A stretch of 24,487 nt of DNA from Paratractidigestivibacter sp963611755 (GTDB lineage Bacteria > Actinomycetota > Coriobacteriia > Coriobacteriales > Atopobiaceae): NCBI GenBank assembly GCA_963611755.1, contig CAVDTK010000014.1, positions 1-24,487 of the forward strand. The letters are read 5' to 3'. Shown here in pieces: positions 6,226-13,390 of the stretch (positions within the stretch are counted from its first letter, which is position 1; each line of letters opens with the position of its first letter). A model generated the notes under the pieces. The model saw nothing but the letters and a program-made list of their open reading frames with translations, ran no database searches and was not told the origin of the DNA. The translations under genes were made by a program, and so were the position numbers.

Positions 6226-9212
6226 TGTTCCGCAAGCACAAGCAGCTCTCCTCCGCCCTTCCGCGCGACCAGTTCGCCTCCGCCGTGGCGGCCGCCGTGC
6301 CTTCCCCCGGCTCCGAGGCACCGCGCGGCCGTTCTCGCCGCAACGTCGAGCTCTTCCTGCTCTGCTTCGGCGCGATCCCGGTCATCTTGCTCTACGCGAT
6401 GTACATCGCCAACACCGGCGCCGAGGTCAACCTGTCGACGCTCGGCCTGCCCATTGCCCTTTTCGCCGCGTTCGCCATCGCGCACGTGGCCATCCGCTTC
6501 TTGGCCCCCGCGGCCGACCCGGCGATCCTGCCCATCGTCTTTGTCCTGTCCGGCGTGGGCATCACCTTCCTCACGCGCCTAGCCCCCAACCTGGCCGTGA
6601 GCCAGGTCGTGTGGCTCTTTGTCTCGGTGGCCGCGATGGTCGTGGTCCTCTTCTTCGTGAAAGACCTGGACAGCCTGGCAAACTACAAGTACACGCTGGG
6701 CATCGCCGGCGTGGTCCTGCTCCTTCTCCCCATGCTCGTCGGCACGGAGAAGGGCGGCTCTAAGCTGTGGATCTCCATCGGCGGCTTTGGCTTCCAGCCC
6801 GGCGAGTTCGCCAAGATCCTCATCGTCTTGTTCCTGGCCTTCTACCTGGCCGCCAACCGCGAGGCCCTCTCGGCCTCGATGCGCAGCTTCGGCCCGTTCA
6901 AGATCCCGCGCCTGCGCATGCTGACCCCGCTGTTCATCATGTGGGGCCTGAGCCTTCTGCTGGTCGTCTTCGAGCGCGACCTGGGCTCTGCCCTGCTCTT
7001 CTTCATGTTCTTCGTGATCATGGTTTACGTCTGCACCGGCCGTGTGAGCTACGTCATCCTGTCGTTCTTGCTGCTGGCCGTGGGCGGCGTGGTGTGCTAC
7101 CGCTTCTTCAGCCACGTCCAGACCCGCGTGAACATCTGGCTCGACCCCTGGTCAGACGCACAGGGCGGCGGCTACCAGATCGTCCAGGCGCTCTACTCGC
7201 TGGCAGACGGCGGCCTGGTTGGTACCGGCATCGGCAAGGGCATGCCCACCAAGATCCCCGTCGTCGAGTCCGACTTCATCTTCGCCGCCCTGGGCGAGGA
7301 GATGGGCCTTCTGGGTTCTTCCGCCATTCTCATCATGTACCTGCTGTTCTGCGTGCGCGGCTTTGTGACCGCGGCGCGCGCGAAATCCGACTCCTCGGCC
7401 TTTGCGACGGTGGGCCTGACCAGCGCCATCGGCTTCCAGGCCTTCCTCATCGTGGGCGGCGTGACCAAGTTCATGCCCCTCACCGGCGTGACCCTGCCCT
7501 TCATGAGCCAGGGCGGCACTTCTCTGCTCGCCAGCTTCATCATCGTGGCCCTGCTCCTTCGCGCAGGCGACGAGGCCACCGGCCGTGAGGCCGAGCTTAA
7601 GAGCGCCGAGAAGGCCGACACCTCCCGCGACCCGTTTGCGGGCCTGGGCGCGCAGGCCCTTGAGGCCGCGGGCGCCCTGGGTGCCCACAGCGCCCCCGTC
7701 GACGTGGTGCACGGCAAGCACGCCCACGGCAGCTTCGCCCTGCAGACCGAGGAGTCCGGCGTCCTGGGCCGCGTGGCCCTGGGCAAGCGCCTGACCGTCC
7801 TTATCACCACGTTCGCGGTGCTCTTCGCAGCCCTTATCGCCAACCTCACCTACGTTCAGCAGATCGACGCCTCGCGCGTGCAGAACCTGCCCTCCAACAA
7901 CCACACCATCGCCAAGAGCGCCTACGTGCAGCGCGGCGCCATCATCACCGGCGACGGCGTGACCCTGGCCGAGAGCGTCCAGCAGGCCGACGGCACCTAC
8001 CTGCGCACCTATCCGCAGGGCAACATGGCCGCGCACACCGTGGGCTACATCTCCACGCAGTACGGCACCACGGGCGTCGAGAGCCGCATGAACGAGACCC
8101 TGACCGGACATGCGGACTACTCCAACTGGAAGAGCGCCCTGAACTCGCTGGCGGGCGTCCAGCAGTCCGGCTCCACCGTGGTCTTGACCTTGAACTCGCA
8201 GATCCAGCGCGCGGCCGAGAGCGCCCTTGAGGGCTATACCGGCGCGATCGTGGTCCTTAACCCCAAGACCGGCGCGGTTCTCGCCAAGGCGTCCAACCCC
8301 ACGTTCTCGGAGGACAACCTCGAGGCCGTGATGACCGGCGGCGGCTCGGAGCTGGTGGACCGCACCACGAGCGCGCTCTACTCGCCCGGCTCGACCTTCA
8401 AGGCCATCACGCTGGCGGCCGCCATCGACTCCGGCACGGCCAAGCTCGACGACGTCTACGAGGCGCCCTCCACGCTTGAGATCGGCAACGCCGAGGTGAG
8501 CAACTACAACCACAACGACTACGGCACCCCCACCCTGCAAGAGGCGCTGGCGCTGTCGTCCAATACCGTCTTTGGCCAGGTAGGCGTCAAGGTTGGCGCC
8601 TCTAAGCTCGTGAGCTACGCCAATGCCTTCGGCTTTGGCACCGACCTTGGCCAGGACTTCACCACCAAGGCCTCGCTCATGCCCGACCCCTCCGAGATGA
8701 CGGAGTGGGAGACGGCCTGGGCCGCCTGCGGCCAGCCCGTGGGCGAGCACGCCAGCCCCGCCGGCCCCCAGGTCACCGTCATGCAGAACGCCGTGACCGC
8801 TGCCGCGCTGGCAAACGGCGGCGTCGTGATGAACCCCTACGTCGTTGACCACGTGCTTTCCCCGGAAGGCACCGTCACGTCCACTACCCAGCCCAAGTCC
8901 TTGGGCCAGGCGGTCTCCGCCGAGACGGCCGAGCAGGTCAAGGAGGCCATGATCGGCGTCGTTGACCACGGCACCGGCCGCCGCGCCCAGGTGGACGGCG
9001 TCAAGGTCGCCGGCAAGACCGGCACCGCGCAGGTGGAGAACGGCAACATCAACGCGTTCTTCATCGGCTACGCCCCCGCCGACAGCCCCACGCTCGCGAT
9101 CTCCGTGTGCGTCGAGGGCCAGGGCGAGGACGTCGAGGGGTACGCGGCCGCGCTTGCGGGCAAGGTGCTCGCAGCGGCCATCAAGGTCCAGGCCTCCGGG
9201 GCTGGAAACTAG
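6225..9212 (+). CDS. FtsW/RodA glycosyltransferase fused to a penicillin-binding transpeptidase
   Basis: A 995-residue protein joining two normally separate enzymes. Residues about 40-447 are a SEDS polymerase with around ten or more membrane helices, including GGFGFQPGEFAK, ERDLGSALLFF, the loop LDPWSDAQGGGYQ (D311 aligns with the proposed catalytic Asp of SEDS proteins), ESDFIFAALGEEMG and PFMSQGGTS. A linker of 70 residues follows, then a membrane helix at about 521-542. Residues about 640-985 form the transpeptidase: SxxK as S723-T-F-K726, SxN as S778-S-N780 and KTG at 931-933. The fused PBP half resembles PbpA rather than a long class B enzyme. It would polymerise lipid II and crosslink it at the membrane. 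Neighbours mirror the rodA-pbpA gene pair of actinobacteria. Whether it acts in elongation or division cannot be told from sequence. Start is the ATG of the TAATG overlap. Confidence 0.95.
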   Translation: MFRKHKQLSSALPRDQFASAVAAAVPSPGSEAPRGRSRRNVELFLLCFGAIPVILLYAMYIANTGAEVNLSTLGLPIALFAAFAIAHVAIRFLAPAADPAILPIVFVLSGVGITFLTRLAPNLAVSQVVWLFVSVAAMVVVLFFVKDLDSLANYKYTLGIAGVVLLLLPMLVGTEKGGSKLWISIGGFGFQPGEFAKILIVLFLAFYLAANREALSASMRSFGPFKIPRLRMLTPLFIMWGLSLLLVVFERDLGSALLFFMFFVIMVYVCTGRVSYVILSFLLLAVGGVVCYRFFSHVQTRVNIWLDPWSDAQGGGYQIVQALYSLADGGLVGTGIGKGMPTKIPVVESDFIFAALGEEMGLLGSSAILIMYLLFCVRGFVTAARAKSDSSAFATVGLTSAIGFQAFLIVGGVTKFMPLTGVTLPFMSQGGTSLLASFIIVALLLRAGDEATGREAELKSAEKADTSRDPFAGLGAQALEAAGALGAHSAPVDVVHGKHAHGSFALQTEESGVLGRVALGKRLTVLITTFAVLFAALIANLTYVQQIDASRVQNLPSNNHTIAKSAYVQRGAIITGDGVTLAESVQQADGTYLRTYPQGNMAAHTVGYISTQYGTTGVESRMNETLTGHADYSNWKSALNSLAGVQQSGSTVVLTLNSQIQRAAESALEGYTGAIVVLNPKTGAVLAKASNPTFSEDNLEAVMTGGGSELVDRTTSALYSPGSTFKAITLAAAIDSGTAKLDDVYEAPSTLEIGNAEVSNYNHNDYGTPTLQEALALSSNTVFGQVGVKVGASKLVSYANAFGFGTDLGQDFTTKASLMPDPSEMTEWETAWAACGQPVGEHASPAGPQVTVMQNAVTAAALANGGVVMNPYVVDHVLSPEGTVTSTTQPKSLGQAVSAETAEQVKEAMIGVVDHGTGRRAQVDGVKVAGKTGTAQVENGNINAFFIGYAPADSPTLAISVCVEGQGEDVEGYAAALAGKVLAAAIKVQASGAGN

Positions 9213-9223
9213 TATTTTAGGAG

Positions 9224-9242
9224 CGCGGGCTTCTCGCCCGCG
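9224..9242 (+). promoter_or_regulatory. Perfect 7-base-pair hairpin separating the FtsW-PBP gene from pknB
   Basis: CGCGGGC, loop TTCTC, GCCCGCG, entirely in the 49-base gap before the pknB start at 9262. There is no T run, so it is not a plain terminator. It could stabilise the upstream messenger end, pause transcription, or be a recurrence of the window's TTCTCG word. Confidence 0.6.
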
Positions 9243-9261
9243 TATGCAGATGGGAGAGATG

Positions 9262-11280
9262 ATGCCAGGCAGGAAGCTCGGTGGACGATACCAGGTCCAG
9301 GACAAGATCGGTACCGGCGGCATGGCCACGGTGTTCCGCGGCCTCGACGAGGTCTTGGGGCGCACCGTCGCGATCAAGACCATGCTGCCGCAGTACGCCA
9401 CAGACCCGTCATTCGCGGCGCGCTTCAAGCAGGAGGCGCAGGCCGCGGCGGCGCTGCAGAGCCCGTATATCGTCTCGGTCTATGACTGGGGCAAGGACGC
9501 CGACACGTACTACATCGTCATGGAGTACCTGCGCGGCACCGACCTCAAGACGGGCATCCGCAACCACGGCGCCCTGGACTGCAAGAAGGTCGCCCAGATC
9601 GGCAGCCAGATCGCGCAGGCCCTCTCGGTCGCGCACCGTCATGACATCATCCACCGCGACATCAAGCCGCAAAACATCATGGTGCAGCTCGACGGCAACA
9701 TCAAGGTGATGGACTTCGGCATCGCCCGCGCCAAGAACAGCCACCTCACGCAGGACAACTCCGTGCTGGGCACCGCTCACTACGTCTCTCCCGAGCAGAC
9801 CCAGGGCAAGGAGCTTGGCCCCACCACCGACATCTACTCCCTGGGCATCGTGATGTACGAGTCCGTGACCGGCGAGGTCCCCTTCAAGGGCGACGACGCC
9901 ATCACGGTCGCGCTCAAGCAGGTCAACGAGCAGCCCCTGCCGCCCTCGCAGCTCAACCCCAAGGTCGATCCCTCGCTCGAGGCCATCATCTTGAAGTGCA
10001 TGCAGAAGAACCCCGCCGACCGTTTCCAGACGGCCGACGAGCTCTACCGCACCCTGCGCGACTACCTGGCCGGGCGTCTCTCGTCCGTGAACACTGCGAC
10101 CGCCACGGCAATGCTGCCCGCCCAGGGCACCAACCGCATCCAGCCGGGCCGCGCCGTCTCCAACACGGCCGCCATGCCGCGCACCGCGGTGGCGAGCAGA
10201 ACCGGCAACTTCCGCCCGCAGTCGGCCACCGACCAGGCCGCCGAGGAAGAGGCCGAGCGCCAGCGCAAGCACAAGCGCAACGTCATCGTGGGCGTCATCG
10301 TGGCGATCGTCCTTATCGCCGGCGCCGCCGCGGCCGCGTTCGCGCTTCTCAACTCCGGCAGCAAGACGTACCCGGTGCCCAACCTCGCAAACCTCACGCG
10401 CGCCGAGGCGGAGGCGGCCATCAAGAAGGACGGCCACTTCACCGTGGGCTCCGTCAAGGAGACCTACAGCGACACGGTTGAGGAGGGCTACGTCGTCGAC
10501 CAGTCCCCCAACGCCAACCGCGAGGTCGCGGAAGGGTCCGAGATCAGCTTCACCGTCTCTAAGGGCAAGGAGCCCGCGGCAACCGTGACCGTGCCCGACC
10601 TGTCCGGCAAGTCCGTCGACGAGGCCGAGAAGGCCTTGAACGAGCAGCAGCTCAAGGGCAAGGCCGGCGGCACCGAGAACAGCGACGACGTCGAGGCCGG
10701 CAAGGTCTGCCGCCAGGACGTCGCGGCCGGCAGCTCCGCCAAGGCCGGCGACACCATCACCTACTACGTCTCGCTTGGCGTGGGCGAGGTCACCATCCCC
10801 AACGTGACCGGCGACTCCGTGGCCGACGCCACGGCCGCCATGGAGGAGCGCGGCTTCAAGGTCACCACGACCGAGGAGTACAGCGACAGCACCGCCGAGG
10901 GCCTGGTCATTCGCACCTCTCCCTCCAAGGGCAACAACGCCAAGAAGGGCGACACCATCACGCTGGTCGTCTCCAAGGGCAAGGAGGACACCTCGATCTC
11001 CGTACCCAACGTCGTTGGCATGACGTACTACAACGCCAAGAGCACCCTGGTCAACGCCGGGTTCAGCGTCTCTTTGGGTAGCGGCAGCGACTCCGGCACC
11101 GTGACCGCCCAGTCCATCTCTGGCCGCGCCGAGAAGGGCACGAGCATCGTCTTGACCTGCACGACGCCGTCCTCCAGCACGGATAGCTCGACGTCCGGCA
11201 GCGGCACGAGCGGCAGCTCCACGTCCGGCGGCAGCAGCTCCAGCAGCTCCACCACCGGCGGGTCCACCAGCACGCAGTAA
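9262..11280 (+). CDS. pknB: PknB-type Ser/Thr kinase with four PASTA repeats
   Basis: A 672-residue transmembrane receptor kinase. Of four close in-frame ATGs (9244, 9250, 9259, 9262) I prefer 9262, because GGGAG ends 5 bases before it and MPGRKLGGRYQV fits the family start. Kinase domain about 10-275: glycine loop GTGGMATV, K39, HRD with D133, DFG at D151, and the PknB-like activation loop NSVLGTAHYVSPEQ, so this is an RD kinase. A linker with Arg and Gln leads to a membrane helix at about 341-363. Four PASTA repeats follow outside (about 370-435, 436-507, 508-575, 577-640), each beginning with a form of VPN/VPD/IPN. The end is Ser/Gly/Thr rich. PASTA repeats of this family bind muropeptides or lipid II, so it probably reports cell-wall state to the operon's other proteins. 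A terminator follows directly. Confidence 0.96.
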   Translation: MPGRKLGGRYQVQDKIGTGGMATVFRGLDEVLGRTVAIKTMLPQYATDPSFAARFKQEAQAAAALQSPYIVSVYDWGKDADTYYIVMEYLRGTDLKTGIRNHGALDCKKVAQIGSQIAQALSVAHRHDIIHRDIKPQNIMVQLDGNIKVMDFGIARAKNSHLTQDNSVLGTAHYVSPEQTQGKELGPTTDIYSLGIVMYESVTGEVPFKGDDAITVALKQVNEQPLPPSQLNPKVDPSLEAIILKCMQKNPADRFQTADELYRTLRDYLAGRLSSVNTATATAMLPAQGTNRIQPGRAVSNTAAMPRTAVASRTGNFRPQSATDQAAEEEAERQRKHKRNVIVGVIVAIVLIAGAAAAAFALLNSGSKTYPVPNLANLTRAEAEAAIKKDGHFTVGSVKETYSDTVEEGYVVDQSPNANREVAEGSEISFTVSKGKEPAATVTVPDLSGKSVDEAEKALNEQQLKGKAGGTENSDDVEAGKVCRQDVAAGSSAKAGDTITYYVSLGVGEVTIPNVTGDSVADATAAMEERGFKVTTTEEYSDSTAEGLVIRTSPSKGNNAKKGDTITLVVSKGKEDTSISVPNVVGMTYYNAKSTLVNAGFSVSLGSGSDSGTVTAQSISGRAEKGTSIVLTCTTPSSSTDSSTSGSGTSGSSTSGGSSSSSSTTGGSTSTQ

Positions 11281-11310
11281 CGCGAGCGCTGGCGGCCAGC
11301 AGCGACATGA

Positions 11311-11348
11311 AAGGCCCCGGGAGGCACAGCGCCTTCCGGGGCCTTTTT
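11311..11348 (+). terminator. Rho-independent terminator of the operon
   Basis: AAGGCCCCGGGAGGC (11311-11325) pairs with GCCTTCCGGGGCCTT (11331-11345) with one wobble and loop ACAGC, followed by five Ts. A strong terminator 30 bases after the pknB stop. Confidence 0.93.
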
Positions 11349-11394
11349 CGGGCTTCTCGGCGCGGGCTTCTCGCTTCTCTCCCCCACTTTCGCC

Positions 11395-11498
11395 CGACGT
11401 TTGTACAAACATCGCGCCAAAGTGAGAATTCGAGCCCTCAAACCCACAAACATCGGCCTAAACCGAGAAGAGACCTACAAACATCGATCAATGTTGTA
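11395..11498. repeat. Cluster of ACAAACATCG half-sites
   Basis: ACAAACATCG is found at 11405-11414, 11446-11455 and 11477-11486. The first copy is the right half of a near-perfect 20-base palindrome (11395-11414, centre GTTTGTACAAAC, one mismatched pair). The third is followed by an imperfect inverted copy (ATGTTGTA, 11491-11498). The layout resembles operator half-sites. No gene starts nearby in either direction, so a target is unknown. Confidence 0.65.
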
Positions 11499-11530
11499 CC
11501 GCAATGGTGTACCGGCGTGGTGTAAACCCG
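11492..11530. repeat. Three tandem 13-base repeats
   Basis: TGTTGTACCGCAA, TGGTGTACCGGCG and TGGTGTAAACCCG follow one another with no spacer (11492-11504, 11505-11517, 11518-11530). Adjacent copies agree at 9 of 13 positions. This fills the rest of the gap before the tRNA-Arg terminator. Confidence 0.5.
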
Positions 11531-11546
11531 CCCCCCGCCGCGCCAC

Positions 11547-11583
11547 AAAAAAGCAGGCCAGAAGCGTTAAGCCTCTGACCTGC
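11547..11583 (-). terminator. Terminator of tRNA-Arg
   Basis: On the minus strand GCAGGTCAGA pairs with TCTGGCCTGC (one G-T), and is followed by six Ts at 11552-11547. It begins 10 bases past the tRNA 3' end. Confidence 0.92.
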
Positions 11584-11592
11584 GGTTTTATC

Positions 11593-11668
11593 TGGTGCCC
11601 CCGGACGGATTCGAACCGCCGACACCGGCTTTAGGAGAGCCGTGCTCTATCCCCTGAGCTACGAAGGC
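11593..11668 (-). tRNA. tRNA-Arg (anticodon CCT), CCA encoded
   Basis: A 76-base tRNA. The acceptor stem GCCTTCG (11668-11662) pairs with CGGGGGC including two G-T pairs; discriminator A and CCA are encoded at 11595-11593. The anticodon stem CGGCT/AGCCG encloses CTCCTAA, giving anticodon CCT, which reads the rare Arg codon AGG. The T-loop is TTCGAAT. TAGAAT on the minus strand at 11684-11679, ten bases upstream, is a plausible -10 without a good -35. The next gene upstream ends 62 bases away, so read-through expression is also possible. Confidence 0.97.
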
Positions 11669-11729
11669 ATGAAAACAAATTCTAACACCTTGGCGCTATC
11701 CGTGCCCGCCTCACTTGCGAGCCGGCGCG

Positions 11730-12350
11730 CTACTCTGCGCTCTTCTCGGCGAGAAACTCGGCCACGCGCTTGTCGTTCATGCCGGAAAGGCGCTTCTCGG
11801 CAGCCTTACGCAGCGGACGGCGCTTGACCAGATCGTAGATGAAGCCGCCGATGATGAACACGTAGGCCAGCACCAAGAAGACGATCGAGATGTTGCCGGC
11901 GTTGGTGCCCAGGCTCTGGCCGCCGTCCATGAAGTAGGCGACGAGAAGAGAAACCAGGGTACAGCCAAAGCCGATGCCCAGGACGATCCACCAGACCTTC
12001 TCGGTCTTCTTGTAGTCGGGGTTCGACTTGAGAAGGACGTCGTAGGCGCGGGTGCGCATGTCCTCGCGGGCACGCTCGCGGGCGCGCTCGGCCTTCTTCT
12101 CCTCCTTGGTCATGCTCGAGCGCTCAAGGGGCGTGGCCTCCTTGTGCTTGCCCTCAAGACGGACGGAAGAGGCAGCCTCGGCCTTGGGGCGGCCGGTGGC
12201 CGCGGAGCTCTTGCCGGGCTGGAACGGGTCGTACGCGGGGACCTTCTTGGCCTCGTCGTCCTTCTCGCCGTCCTTCTTCTTGGGCTTGAGGTCAACGACG
12301 TTCTCTTTAGCTTCAGAACGCGCGCCCTCGATCGTGTCACGCAGAGACAT
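11730..12350 (-). CDS. Conserved two-pass membrane protein of unknown function
   Basis: A 206-residue protein. Residues 1-85 are hydrophilic, rich in Lys, Glu and Ala. About 80-115 is a charged helix likely to form a coiled coil (MTKEEKKAERARERARE). Two membrane helices follow at about 121-137 (VWWIVLGIGFGCTLVSLLVAY) and 153-170 (ISIVFLVLAYVFIIGGFI), and the end is basic (KRRPLRKAAEKRLSG). Both ends would therefore be cytoplasmic. Its ATG at 12350 lies inside the last codons of purC (14-base overlap), with AAGGAG 5 bases upstream, so it is translated from the purC message. I do not recognise the family; sequences of this design are frequent next to housekeeping genes in Coriobacteriia, but that is memory and not shown here. 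Confidence 0.88.
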   Translation of the reverse strand: MSLRDTIEGARSEAKENVVDLKPKKKDGEKDDEAKKVPAYDPFQPGKSSAATGRPKAEAASSVRLEGKHKEATPLERSSMTKEEKKAERARERAREDMRTRAYDVLLKSNPDYKKTEKVWWIVLGIGFGCTLVSLLVAYFMDGGQSLGTNAGNISIVFLVLAYVFIIGGFIYDLVKRRPLRKAAEKRLSGMNDKRVAEFLAEKSAE

Positions 12351-12721
12351 TGGACTCCTTCATGGGTTTGAACTCGGTACCGGTAATGATCTGGAAGGCC
12401 TCCTGGTAGCGGCTGGAGGTTCCCTCAAGCACGTCGGCGGGGAGCTTCGGCGCGTCGCCGGTGAAGTCCCAGTTGGCCTTGAGCCAGTCGCGGACGTACT
12501 GCTTGTCGTAGCTGGGCTGGACGTGGCCCTCGGCGTAGCCCTCGGCCGGCCAGAAGCGGCTGGAGTCGGGAGTCAGGCACTCGTCGATGAGGGTCAGCTC
12601 GCCGTCGATGAAGCCGAACTCGAACTTGGTGTCGGCGATGATGATGCCGCGGGTGGCGGCGTACTCGGCCGCGGCCTTGTAGATCTTGATGGAGGCGTCG
12701 CGCAGCTGCTCGGCCACGTCG
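12337..12721 (-). CDS. purC: SAICAR synthetase, C-terminal part (5' end inside the assembly gap)
   Basis: Phosphoribosylaminoimidazole-succinocarboxamide synthase joins aspartate to CAIR in purine synthesis, using ATP. About 127 C-terminal residues are readable. GIIIADTKFEFGF, LIDECLTPDSSRFWP, SYDKQYVRDWLKANWDF and RYQEAFQIITG are diagnostic, and they place it in the longer Ade1-like group of about 290-310 residues rather than the 237-residue E. coli type. The remaining part should take roughly 500 bases and would fit in the 590 unknown bases if the gap length is real. Its stop overlaps the downstream membrane protein. The purine gene purB lies about 5 kb upstream on the same strand. Confidence 0.95.
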
Positions 12722-13311
12722 NNNNNNNNNNNNNNNNNNNNNNNNNNNNNNNNNNNNNNNNNNNNNNNNNNNNNNNNNNNNNNNNNNNNNNNNNNNNNNN
12801 NNNNNNNNNNNNNNNNNNNNNNNNNNNNNNNNNNNNNNNNNNNNNNNNNNNNNNNNNNNNNNNNNNNNNNNNNNNNNNNNNNNNNNNNNNNNNNNNNNNN
12901 NNNNNNNNNNNNNNNNNNNNNNNNNNNNNNNNNNNNNNNNNNNNNNNNNNNNNNNNNNNNNNNNNNNNNNNNNNNNNNNNNNNNNNNNNNNNNNNNNNNN
13001 NNNNNNNNNNNNNNNNNNNNNNNNNNNNNNNNNNNNNNNNNNNNNNNNNNNNNNNNNNNNNNNNNNNNNNNNNNNNNNNNNNNNNNNNNNNNNNNNNNNN
13101 NNNNNNNNNNNNNNNNNNNNNNNNNNNNNNNNNNNNNNNNNNNNNNNNNNNNNNNNNNNNNNNNNNNNNNNNNNNNNNNNNNNNNNNNNNNNNNNNNNNN
13201 NNNNNNNNNNNNNNNNNNNNNNNNNNNNNNNNNNNNNNNNNNNNNNNNNNNNNNNNNNNNNNNNNNNNNNNNNNNNNNNNNNNNNNNNNNNNNNNNNNNN
13301 NNNNNNNNNNN
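12722..13311. other. Assembly gap (590 unknown bases)
   Basis: All bases are N. The gap holds the purC start and the end of the spacer after the sensor kinase; any further gene here cannot be seen. Bases 13312-13390 at its right edge show no gene and no clear terminator, only one GAGAAG word. Confidence 1.
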
Positions 13312-13390
13312 TCAGCTCACATAAGGCACAAAACCTCGTAGCCCTCAAGACACAAGACGCCCAGGCCGCGGCGAGAAGACCGAAGAGCCC

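Noticed and set aside
8962..9261. Extension of pknB upstream into the FtsW-PBP gene
   Set aside because: The 300 bases are the other frame of the transpeptidase domain; kinase domain and ribosome site place the start at 9262.
7152..9428. A 758-codon open frame on the minus strand opposite the FtsW-PBP gene
   Set aside because: It is the complement of a real, motif-complete gene in GC-rich DNA; its translation is Gly/His/Val/Arg rich with no domain, and it also runs over the start of pknB.
11395..11530. CRISPR array
   Set aside because: The repeated units are 10-13 bases with irregular spacing and no regular unique spacers; no cas genes are present.
11401..11642. Short plus-strand frames between pknB and tRNA-Arg
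   Set aside because: No ribosome sites, they cross the tRNA-Arg gene and its terminator, and their sequence is that of the repeats.
12722..13341. Open frames running through the N run
   Set aside because: Artefact of unknown bases; nothing can be translated there.
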